From NCBI GenBank assembly GCA_015522385.1, contig WAMJ01000296.1, positions 1-19,514 of the forward strand: 19,514 nt of DNA, given 5' to 3'. The notes under the pieces were generated by a model that saw only the letters and a list, made by a program, of their open reading frames with translations, did not search any database and was not told the DNA's origin. The DNA is from Candidatus Heimdallarchaeota archaeon. GTDB lineage: Archaea > Asgardarchaeota > Heimdallarchaeia > Heimdallarchaeales > Kariarchaeaceae. The stretch's first letter is position 1. The number at the start of each line of letters is the position of its first letter. Positions 7,527-14,968 of the stretch are shown piece by piece. The translations under genes and the position numbers were made by a program.

Positions 7527-8999
7527 ATGAACAGGAAAATGAAAAATATCGTGTCAATAAGCCTAGTTGCTTCATTGATATTCATTACTGTACCCAGCGT
7601 GGTGACTCCAGTCGCCTCGCAGAATCCAACTATCAAGATTGGATCGCTCGGCCCACTAGCTATCCCAGTTGGGGTCGACATGGACAACGGTGCAAAACTT
7701 GCAGTCAAGGAAATTAATGACGGAGGGGGTCTGACTGTAAAGTCAACCAAATACGACTTTGAGCTCATCACCGAGACAACCTCAGGTTCCGACGGACTAC
7801 CTGATGCTTCGGTTGCAGCCACAAACCTTCAGGATCTCATTACAACTAAGGGAGTTGTAGCAGTGCTTGGTGGATTCAGAACTGAGGTTGTGCTTGGAGC
7901 AGTTCAGCCAACAATCAACTCTACCAAGACACCCTTCTTGGGAGTAGGATCAACTGCACCTATTATCACGGAATACTACTACAGGGTTGGACCACCTAAT
8001 GGAACAACGCTTGCAAGGAATGTGATCTCACTCTATGCAACACACCTCAAGCCGAACAATAACGTATCAAACGTCGTTGTAGTCAGAGAGGATGCCGCAT
8101 GGACAAGTGCAATCTCAGCAGCTATCAAAGGTGCCCTCGAGGGACTGTTTGAAATGTCAGTCGATACAGAGACCATCGATCCCATCCCAGAGAGCGCAAG
8201 TGGTTCAGATGTCGCAGCCAGCCTCAACCCATTGGTGAACGACAACTCTACAGATGCGATCCTCACACTCTTCTCTGCACCTGTCGGTAAAGCAGTTACA
8301 GAGCAATGGGCGGCACTTGGGCTCAACCAGAAGATGTACCTCGCAGGAATTAATGTGGCAGGTCAGGACAGCGAGTATTTTACGAATACAGACGGAGCAG
8401 CATCGGGTGAAATAGTGGTGGAAAATGCACCTCCAGATGCTAACCCGACAAGCAAGTCTGCAGATTTCAGAGCTGCTTACGAGGCAGCCTATGGAGAGCA
8501 ACCGACGTACACGGCATTTGCTGCATACGACGCGGTCTACATCCTTAAGGATGCCATCGAAAGAGCAGATGATTTCACGTCTTCAGCAATTCACAGTGCA
8601 CTACCAGACACCGACTATCTGGGTGTTGCTGCCCGTTACAAGTTCACTTCGGAGTCAACTGCAGGACAGGTCGCCAGCCCAGCAGTGCCCGAGACCTTCA
8701 AGAAGTACAACAACAGCATCGCGCATGACCTCTTCACACCATCAACAATTGGAGTTCCAGGGTTCCCCTACTCGCAGCTGTATTTTGCACAGTGGCTCTC
8801 CGATGGTAGTAAGACTGCTATTTGGGGTGGAACCTCAGAGGGATATTCAACCACTATAGCACCACCCTACAGCGTTGATACTGCAGACGAGACAGATACA
8901 TCCTCTGAAGTAGATACACCAGGGTTCGAGTGGTATTTCGTGGTATTCGCGACCTTCACCTTCCTAACCGTTAGAAAATTGAAAAAATTGAGAAAGTGA
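7527..8999 (+). CDS. livK: Branched-chain amino acid-type ABC substrate-binding protein
   Basis: A 490-residue extracellular solute-binding protein of the Leu/Ile/Val type (Peripla_BP_6 fold). After a basic start (MNRKMKN) comes a signal sequence with likely cleavage near PVASQ. The mature protein begins with the family pattern IKIGSLGPLAIPVG and GAKLAVKEINDGGGL, and later has AFAAYDAVYILKDAI. There is no lipobox Cys. Instead the C-terminus has an acidic Thr/Ser linker, TPGFEW, a membrane segment and a basic tail, an archaeal PGF-CTERM-like anchor. I chose ATG 7527 because the upstream TTG at 7518 adds only three residues. It is the first gene of the importer operon. The family binds amino acids, amides, urea or carboxylates, so the ligand is open. 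Confidence 0.88.
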   Translation: MNRKMKNIVSISLVASLIFITVPSVVTPVASQNPTIKIGSLGPLAIPVGVDMDNGAKLAVKEINDGGGLTVKSTKYDFELITETTSGSDGLPDASVAATNLQDLITTKGVVAVLGGFRTEVVLGAVQPTINSTKTPFLGVGSTAPIITEYYYRVGPPNGTTLARNVISLYATHLKPNNNVSNVVVVREDAAWTSAISAAIKGALEGLFEMSVDTETIDPIPESASGSDVAASLNPLVNDNSTDAILTLFSAPVGKAVTEQWAALGLNQKMYLAGINVAGQDSEYFTNTDGAASGEIVVENAPPDANPTSKSADFRAAYEAAYGEQPTYTAFAAYDAVYILKDAIERADDFTSSAIHSALPDTDYLGVAARYKFTSESTAGQVASPAVPETFKKYNNSIAHDLFTPSTIGVPGFPYSQLYFAQWLSDGSKTAIWGGTSEGYSTTIAPPYSVDTADETDTSSEVDTPGFEWYFVVFATFTFLTVRKLKKLRK

Positions 9000-9059
9000 A
9001 AAGGAAAAGATTAAGAAACATCTCCCTTTGATTAATTATATCGATATAGGGTGAAATAA

Positions 9060-10502
9060 TTGGATAAAAATATAAATAAAAATAGTACACTTATATCTAA
9101 GATCAGGACATTCTACGATACCAAGATCAAACATGTTGACTATCTAGGATCAATTGTTTTCCTTATAGTTCTATTCCCAGCTTACTTTATCACGATAGGT
9201 CTGACGATGCCACAGACCACAGTCATAAACATAATACTTTCTGGAATTGTACAAGGAGCATTCTATGCTCTAATCGCCGTCGGATTCGCCATTATTTTCG
9301 GGGTTGCAAGGCTTTTCAAACTCTCCATTGGAGGATACTTTGTCATAGGGGCATACAGTGCATTCTGGCTTTTCAAGACGCTCTACCTTCCATTCAACAA
9401 AATGGAGATATCATCACTTCCAGTCGCTGACAGATTCGCTTTCTCAATTCTGTTCTACGGACCTATTGTAGCATTTATTGGACTTATGGCCCTTCAGGTC
9501 AAACTGTTCGGAAGGAAATATGGCACGGGTATTTCAGTCACCAACCTAGCGTTCTACCTCATCCAGAGATCTCTCATTGTTGGAAACTACGGGAAAGTCA
9601 ACAGAGAAGCGACTCTCTTGGCGATATATGTGCAGATATCTATCCTAGTGCTTGCATCCGTACTCTATTATCTCGAGCTCTCCAAGAAACAGGTAATAAT
9701 CACCCAGCTAGTGACCAACGTCTTGGGAGTTGTCCTGAGTCAATTCAGCATATTCGAGAAATCACCTGCTGTTTATCTAGCAATCCTAATCCTTTCCATG
9801 GTCATCACTGCAACCATCAGCATGGCAGTAGACAGGTACATCCTTGAGGATATCAGGTCCCAACCCACCAACCTCCTCATAATCACGTTTGGCATTGCCT
9901 TGCTCATCCAGAGTATAATCCCTCTTGTCAGGTATCCAGAGGACGGTGAGTTTGTAGAATTCAAGGTAGACCCTCGGAATCTTGATGGAATGGTGCAGAA
10001 ATTCGACAATCAGGTAATCTTCGGCCAACCTGTGCAAACTATTCGGATAATCGCAGCAGTCTTCTCGATACTGCTCCTCGGACTAACATTTCTCTTCATC
10101 AAATATACACCGATGGGGAAGGCAATGGAAGCGGTATCAGAAGATCCTGAAGCAGCGTGGCTGGTAGGCATCAATGTAAGGAAAGTTTACATGGTTGCAA
10201 CTGGGCTCGGGATGGGACTGTCAGCTGCTGCTGGCGTTCTCACATCTCCAATAAGTGCAACCCCGTCTTGGGGACCGTACATGGGGTGGACTCCACTCAT
10301 ATTCGCAATTGCAGTCGTCACACTTGGGGGAATTGGCAGCATCTTCGGCAGCGTGATCGCTGGATTCATCGTGGGCTTTACCGAGGTCACAATCTCGTCT
10401 GTGAACATTCAGCTTAGTAAAATTGTTCCCCTGATTGTCATCATGCTTATCATAATAATTCGCCCAACAGGACTATTTGGGTCAAAGGAGGAGAGTGAAT
10501 GA
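9060..10502 (+). CDS. livH: ABC importer permease, LivH-like, enlarged
   Basis: A 480-residue inner permease; the usual LivH is about 300. The family core is present: GAFYALIAVGFAIIFG then GGYFVIGAY (about 66-102), NLLIITFGIALLIQS (about 273-287), the ATPase-coupling loop MGKAMEAVSEDPEAA then GIN, and a final RPTGLFG. Between about residues 110 and 255 there are roughly 100 additional residues with several hydrophobic segments not expected in LivH. The FAHG-type signature of bacterial LivH is changed to KLSIGG. The start is TTG, supported by AGGGTGA at 9047-9053. It ends in an ATGA overlap with the next permease, so the two are translationally coupled. Confidence 0.88.
   Translation: MDKNINKNSTLISKIRTFYDTKIKHVDYLGSIVFLIVLFPAYFITIGLTMPQTTVINIILSGIVQGAFYALIAVGFAIIFGVARLFKLSIGGYFVIGAYSAFWLFKTLYLPFNKMEISSLPVADRFAFSILFYGPIVAFIGLMALQVKLFGRKYGTGISVTNLAFYLIQRSLIVGNYGKVNREATLLAIYVQISILVLASVLYYLELSKKQVIITQLVTNVLGVVLSQFSIFEKSPAVYLAILILSMVITATISMAVDRYILEDIRSQPTNLLIITFGIALLIQSIIPLVRYPEDGEFVEFKVDPRNLDGMVQKFDNQVIFGQPVQTIRIIAAVFSILLLGLTFLFIKYTPMGKAMEAVSEDPEAAWLVGINVRKVYMVATGLGMGLSAAAGVLTSPISATPSWGPYMGWTPLIFAIAVVTLGGIGSIFGSVIAGFIVGFTEVTISSVNIQLSKIVPLIVIMLIIIIRPTGLFGSKEESE
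10484..10492 (+). promoter_or_regulatory. Shine-Dalgarno site for livM
   Basis: AAGGAGGAG just before the ATG at 10499. It fixes the start of the second permease within the last codons of the first, giving the four-base ATGA overlap. Confidence 0.6.
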
Positions 10503-11905
10503 AGCTGGACTTGGAATATTACTGGGATGAAATCAAGAAGAGGAAGTTCTTCATCTTCGGGTTCTTTCTTGTAGTCTTGCTTCCGACTATGGATACGTGG
10601 ATATTCCTTGGTCCCTCGGTAAGAACAGCTCAGTCTGCCGGGATCATGCCGGACTCAGTCACTACCTCAATCATCATACAGAAAGCAGCCATACTCGTCA
10701 TCTTCGCAGTATCATGGGATCTTCTCTCTGGATACAGTGGCCAGATTTCGTTTGGTCATGCCTTATTCTTAGGAATGGGGGGCTATCTCACGGTAATGAT
10801 CAGAGAAGGGCTGATAATCGGAGACCAGGTGGTATTTCCAGGAATGGAGGAACAACTTGTAGACATCGGGGGAATATATATCGACTACAGTGTTATCAAG
10901 GCAATTATTCTCGCCTCCCTCCTCATATCTGTTTTTGCCTTGGTCACTGGAACTATAATTCTTCGACTAAAGGGACCATATTTTGCCCTCGTAACCCTCG
11001 TCTTACCACTGATCGCACAGATCCTTGTTACAAAGATTTGGGGAGACTTCACAGGTGGAGACGGGGGGTTGCAAATTACTAGTCAACTCATACAAAAACC
11101 CCCAGGATCATCCCTTGAGGGATTAGACCTCTTCAAGCTTCAGATCGAGCAGATGACGACTGTCATCCTTGGATTCGCAATTGCGTGTGTCTCTATCATG
11201 TATCTGCTCGCGCGTTCTAGATATGGACTTGTCCTCAAAGCAATTAGAGAGGACGAGCAGGCAGCCTCATCATCAGGGATTAACGTCAGTCTTTACAAGG
11301 TCTCGGTATTTGTGATCTCCAGTTTCTTTGCATCGATTTCTGGAGGATTATTGGCACAGGTGTTCGGATCGAGTACCTCAGCGCTCTTCGAGTCAGAGAG
11401 AAGTTTTGAGATCATAATTTTCTCAATCTTAGGAGGAATTGGAACAATTCTTGGAGCAGTCATTGGAACATTCGTCCTCTTCTTTGCCCTGTCCTACTAC
11501 ATAAAAGATGGGTTCGTGGATCTCCAGACAATAGAGGTGCTAATCTTTGGACTCCTGCTTATCATCATTATCAAGTACCAGCCGAGAGGGCTGATCAACG
11601 CCGACCCCCAACTGAGAAACTCATTATTCTTTGGGGTAATATTCTCGTTGCTCATGGCGTTCTATGATACTGGAAACATGCTAATTGCCAATACGTTGAA
11701 TCCTGCACTAGTATTACAGAAGTACCTTGGACAAGGGGAGAGAGGATTCTTTGGAATAGATCTTTTCAAGGTGCAGGGGAGGATGGTACTTTACTTCATT
11801 GTTGGTACTGTAATCGGATACTATGCCCCCGAACTTATACAGAAAATCCGGTTGAGACTCTGGGGAGTATGGCCCAGTTTGGGAACCTTCGATCCACCAA
11901 AGTAG
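10499..11905 (+). CDS. livM: ABC importer permease, LivM-like, with C-terminal extension
   Basis: A 468-residue permease. The LivM hallmark SWDLLSGYSGQISFGHALF is near residue 72, followed by the hydrophobic core, GPYFALVTLVLP near 160, the coupling loop LKAIREDEQAASSSGINV, and the usual family end KYQPRGL near 365. About 95 residues follow that end, with two further membrane segments around a loop (GQGERGFFGIDLF) and a basic/aromatic tail. With LivH it forms the transport channel. It is translationally coupled to livH and lies 9 bases ahead of livG. Confidence 0.88.
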   Translation: MKLDLEYYWDEIKKRKFFIFGFFLVVLLPTMDTWIFLGPSVRTAQSAGIMPDSVTTSIIIQKAAILVIFAVSWDLLSGYSGQISFGHALFLGMGGYLTVMIREGLIIGDQVVFPGMEEQLVDIGGIYIDYSVIKAIILASLLISVFALVTGTIILRLKGPYFALVTLVLPLIAQILVTKIWGDFTGGDGGLQITSQLIQKPPGSSLEGLDLFKLQIEQMTTVILGFAIACVSIMYLLARSRYGLVLKAIREDEQAASSSGINVSLYKVSVFVISSFFASISGGLLAQVFGSSTSALFESERSFEIIIFSILGGIGTILGAVIGTFVLFFALSYYIKDGFVDLQTIEVLIFGLLLIIIIKYQPRGLINADPQLRNSLFFGVIFSLLMAFYDTGNMLIANTLNPALVLQKYLGQGERGFFGIDLFKVQGRMVLYFIVGTVIGYYAPELIQKIRLRLWGVWPSLGTFDPPK

Positions 11906-11914
11906 GGAGATATT

Positions 11915-12748
11915 ATGACAGCAAAAAAAGTACTTAGTATAGAAAAACTCACAAAGAAATTCAATGAGTTCGTAGCAGTGGACAATGTTAGCTTTGATGT
12001 TCAAGAGGGAGAGATACTGGGAATTATTGGATCGAATGGATCTGGTAAGACCACACTCTTCAACATGATATCCGGGGTACTCGAACCAACCTCAGGCAGC
12101 ATTTTTGCAGAGCAGCAATCAAGATACTCTCTATTTGACTTCCCCGCTCTACTGAAGACGAGATTCAGTAAGAAAGTAAGATGGGGAGAGAGAACAGCAG
12201 TGGATATTGGAGGGCAAAGTCCACACATAGTCCTCAACAAGTTCGGAATTGCAAGGACCTTTCAGATAGTTAAACCCTTCAAACAGGTGACGACATTGGA
12301 GAATGTAACGATACCACATATACCACAGAATTTCTTTGCCAAGCCGTCTACACTCAAATCTAGAGCCATCAGATCACTATTGTCTGTAGACTTGGGTGAG
12401 AAACAGAAATATCCCGCGGTTATCCTACCACACGGAGACTTAAAAAGATTGGATTTCGCAAGGGCAATGGCCACCAATCCAAGGCTCCTACTTCTGGACG
12501 AGCCCTTTGGTGGCCTCAGTAGTCAGGATGCATTTAGGGTCACCCAGCTCATAAAGAATGCAAATAAAGAATATGGGGTAACCATCATGATAGTGGAACA
12601 CAAACTCAAGCTTCTGTCTAACCTCGTTACAAGGATAGTCGTCCTAGACCACGGACAGGTAATCGCGATGGGGACACCAAAAGAGATTTCAAAAAACAAA
12701 GATGTCATCGAGGCATACCTCGGTGTGGAGGCAGATCACATTGCTTAG
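11915..12748 (+). CDS. livG: ABC importer ATPase, LivG-like
   Basis: A 277-residue ATPase. Walker A GSNGSGKTT is at 39-47, the Q-loop region GIARTFQIVKP near 110-120, Walker B LLLLDEP near 191-197, and the switch His in VEHKLKL near 229. It has the insertion before GIARTFQ that separates LivG from LivF. The ABC signature is unusual: LPHGDLKRLDFARAM near 171 instead of the common LSYGQQRRLEIARAL. The ATG is preceded by AGGGAGA. The LivG and LivF ATPases normally pair as a heterodimer under LivH/LivM. Confidence 0.9.
   Translation: MTAKKVLSIEKLTKKFNEFVAVDNVSFDVQEGEILGIIGSNGSGKTTLFNMISGVLEPTSGSIFAEQQSRYSLFDFPALLKTRFSKKVRWGERTAVDIGGQSPHIVLNKFGIARTFQIVKPFKQVTTLENVTIPHIPQNFFAKPSTLKSRAIRSLLSVDLGEKQKYPAVILPHGDLKRLDFARAMATNPRLLLLDEPFGGLSSQDAFRVTQLIKNANKEYGVTIMIVEHKLKLLSNLVTRIVVLDHGQVIAMGTPKEISKNKDVIEAYLGVEADHIA
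12726..12731 (+). promoter_or_regulatory. Shine-Dalgarno site deciding the livF start
   Basis: TGGAGG nine bases before the TTG at 12741 supports this start over the in-frame ATG at 12702, which would overlap livG by 47 bases. Confidence 0.45.
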
Positions 12749-13493
12749 GGTAGACGATCTCAGTGTACACTACGGAAGAGCCATAGCTCTCGCCTCGGTG
12801 AGTCTTGAGATAAAAACTGGTGAGTTTATTGCCGTGATCGGCCCAAATGGTGCAGGCAAATCTACTCTTCTTCGTGCTATCAGTGGTCTTGTGGAACTCG
12901 AAAGAGGTACCATAACATACAACGACGAGATCCTCGTGGAGACCACCAATTCACGCTACAGGAAGATCAAGAAGAATAGGTCACTTATGCCCAATGAGAT
13001 CGTCCAGAAGGGAGTGATACACTGTCCCGAGAGGAGAAAGCTCTTTCCTAAGTTGACCTTAGAGGAGAATCTCATGCTTGGAGCCTATATCTACAAGGAG
13101 GAGACCGAAGAGAATCACAAGAGGATGGAAGAGGTTCTTCGACTATTCCCGGCGTTAAAAGAAAGAATGCATGAAGAGGCAGGAAATTTCTCAGGGGGAC
13201 AACAGCAGATGATCGCAATAGCAAGGTCTCTGATGGGAAGACCGAAAATCCTCATGCTTGATGAGCCTAGCATGGGACTGGCACCTACAATTCGGATAGA
13301 GATTATGGAGAGGATTAAGAAGATCTCCCAGCAGGGGACAACTATCCTCCTCATCGAGCAGGACGCAATGCTAGCTCTCAAAGCTGCCGAGAGGGCCTAC
13401 ATCCTCGAGGACGGTACAATAGACCGTGAGGGGAAATGCACGGATCTCCTACACAATGAGTATATCTTGGAGACATATATCGGTCTGACCTAA
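12741..13493 (+). CDS. livF: ABC importer ATPase, LivF-like
   Basis: A 250-residue ATPase from TTG 12741, or 263 from ATG 12702. From the TTG it begins LLRVDDLSVHYGRAIAL, which lines up with the normal start of LivF proteins, and a Shine-Dalgarno site fits; I therefore prefer it. Walker A GPNGAGKST is at 34-42, HCPERRKLFPKLTLEENLMLG is typical of LivF, signature FSGGQQQM near 151, Walker B LMLDEPSMGLAP near 171, and the switch motif IEQD. Unlike LivG, all motifs are canonical. Its start overlaps the livG end by eight bases. It closes the importer operon. Confidence 0.9.
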   Translation: MLRVDDLSVHYGRAIALASVSLEIKTGEFIAVIGPNGAGKSTLLRAISGLVELERGTITYNDEILVETTNSRYRKIKKNRSLMPNEIVQKGVIHCPERRKLFPKLTLEENLMLGAYIYKEETEENHKRMEEVLRLFPALKERMHEEAGNFSGGQQQMIAIARSLMGRPKILMLDEPSMGLAPTIRIEIMERIKKISQQGTTILLIEQDAMLALKAAERAYILEDGTIDREGKCTDLLHNEYILETYIGLT

Positions 13494-13537
13494 CATAAGC
13501 TCAGTAATTTTACCAGTCGACCTGGTGCTGTAGTATC

Positions 13538-13642
13538 TTACAGATACTCTTCGAGGATCGGGATATGTACATTACGCTTTTGTAATCTCTCACTTAAATC
13601 CCGAATCTCTGATACAGTCATATTATCAAGGCTAGACCGTGT
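13538..13642 (-). pseudogene. In-frame continuation of the helical-repeat gene past a stop
   Basis: After the TAA at 13643-13645 the same minus-strand frame continues for 34 codons: TRSSLDN, then MTVSEIRDLSERLQKRN, then VHIPILEEYL and a stop. The composition is typical of a coding amphipathic helix. It may be the former C-terminus of the upstream gene, or a short gene of 27 residues starting at the ATG at 13621. Confidence 0.35.
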
Positions 13643-14179
13643 TTATTCATAGAGTTCATCCCATCCATAGTTATGGCAAATTGAGAAAACCTCGTATAGA
13701 TGATTACGCATATTTCTTTTCAAGTATCTGGAAATTGGATCCTTGAAGTCGGTCCACTTAATGGGATATTGGTACTTGGCCAAGGTCTGTAGTAGTACCA
13801 TAGGGCTGTAGCACTCGGAAAAATTTTTTAGAACTATAGGGCTTATTTCCTCCCAACTCAACTTGATCCCTAGTGTCTTTGAGAGTTCTAGACTTTTCGA
13901 GATGTAGCAGCCTTGTTTGCTGATAATTGACAATAATATCGATCGAGTATTCTGTAAACGATCAATAAGATCTATCTCAAACAAAGAGTCGACCATTGAT
14001 ACAATACCCTCGGTATTATCACCTTCAATGTATCTCAAGACGTATGGCTCGATCAATTCCCTTGGTGGGAGTGTTCCAGTAGTGTGCAAGAACTTAACAA
14101 GTGAGGGAGAGAGGGTTTCGTCCTCTCCCATAATCTTCTCCCACGTGAAGTCAATACCCAAAGAGTGCAATAACTCCAA
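13643..14179 (-). CDS. Helical-repeat hypothetical protein, probably truncated
   Basis: A frame of 178 residues with a TTG as the first usable start codon. It contains a repeated pattern of roughly 35-95 residue spacing: LELLHSLGIDFTWEKI at the start, LELSKTLGIKLSWEEI near 98, LLQTLAKYQYPIKWTDF near 128, and FSICHNYGWDELYE at the end. Such L/W helical repeats suggest a scaffold or binding protein; no family recognised. The repeat match extends upstream of the TTG (KQKCQL in the same frame), with no good start codon there. This suggests the 5' end has been lost, next to the divergent dedA-like gene. The frame also continues past its stop. I read it as a degraded gene, but a real short protein is possible. 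Confidence 0.45.
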   Translation of the reverse strand: MELLHSLGIDFTWEKIMGEDETLSPSLVKFLHTTGTLPPRELIEPYVLRYIEGDNTEGIVSMVDSLFEIDLIDRLQNTRSILLSIISKQGCYISKSLELSKTLGIKLSWEEISPIVLKNFSECYSPMVLLQTLAKYQYPIKWTDFKDPISRYLKRNMRNHLYEVFSICHNYGWDELYE

Positions 14180-14227
14180 GAGTTGACACTTCTGCTTTAG
14201 AAAAGGAAGTCTTGTGAGTACAACAGA

Positions 14228-14803
14228 GTGGAGTGTGGAATATTGATACCTGTATCCCTCAATCCCATGATGTTTATCGTCGTAATTCTCACAGTCGAAG
14301 TCTTCGCGTTCTCCTTCCCTAAAGAGGTGGTGCTTATCTTTGCAGGGTATGTCTTTGGAATATGGGTCGATAGTGTCCTGAACCTCCTAGGACTTATGGG
14401 GGCTGCCATACTAGGGTACGAGGCAGGGCGTCTCGGAAAGTTTGGTGTAGAGAGAGTGAGAGGTACACACCTCGTGAACAAGTACGAGGAATTCATCGAA
14501 CGCAGAGGATGAACCGCACTGGTAATCGCAAGGCTATTCCCTTTTACACCCAACGACATCCTAAGCATCACTATTGGATTCATGCAGATGAGAAGAGAAC
14601 CCTACCTTGTGATAACACTGATCACCGCTATCCCGTATGCCATTCTATGGGCATTTCTCGGGACAAAGGGACTCGGACTTATAGGCGAACAGATACCATC
14701 TGCTTTCGATCCGTTGACATGGGCAATTAGTGTGATCATTATCATTGCTTTACTCTGGTGGATATCAAGAAAGTTGTTCGTACCCGAGGAGAATCCTAAC
14801 TAA
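14228..14803 (+). pseudogene. DedA/VTT membrane protein interrupted by in-frame UGA
   Basis: The upstream half (to 14512) has DedA hallmarks: TVEVFAFSFPKEVVLIFAGY, then LGYEAGRLGKFG, then NKYEEFIERRG and TGA at 14510-14512. The same frame continues TALVIARLFPFTPNDIL, GFMQMRREPYLVIT, and two hydrophobic stretches to TAA at 14803. Together this is a complete DedA-like protein of about 190 residues. Members of this family act as lipid scramblases or transporters. The stop sits after a Gly, where family members often have Trp, so TGG to TGA is the simple explanation. TGG is used for Trp elsewhere in this gene. Possible starts are GTG 14228 or ATG 14267. It may be a pseudogene, a sequencing error, or a readthrough case; a genome annotation would probably show two fragments. 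Confidence 0.7.
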
Positions 14804-14940
14804 TTCTTCACAGGATATCTGTGGTTCAGATATGGACTAATAATATACATGGAATACTAAAACATACCATACAAGCATCACCATAAATCCGAACACCCAT
14901 ATTATGATAATAGAAATAACACTATTACACATAGTAAAGA

Positions 14941-14948
14941 TTTATATT
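14941..14948 (+). promoter_or_regulatory. TATA box for the His-rich membrane protein
   Basis: TTTATATT centred 25 bases before the ATG at 14969, which fits a leaderless transcript and supports that start over the second ATG at 14981. Confidence 0.5.
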
Positions 14949-14968
14949 ACTTATCGCGAGTATAGCAT

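Noticed and set aside
12702..12740. Upstream ATG start for livF
   Set aside because: It would add 13 residues with no match to the family start and overlap livG by 47 bases. The TTG at 12741 has a Shine-Dalgarno site.
14180..14360. Minus-strand frame upstream of the helical-repeat gene, open through the DedA-like gene
   Set aside because: It is antisense to the conserved membrane segment of the DedA-like gene and has no start codon. Only the last dozen codons next to 14179 match the repeat and are mentioned.
14510..14512. Selenocysteine at the in-frame UGA of the DedA-like gene
   Set aside because: DedA proteins are not known selenoproteins, the position is more like a Trp site, and I saw no clear hairpin element near the gene. 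A TGG-to-TGA change or error is simpler.
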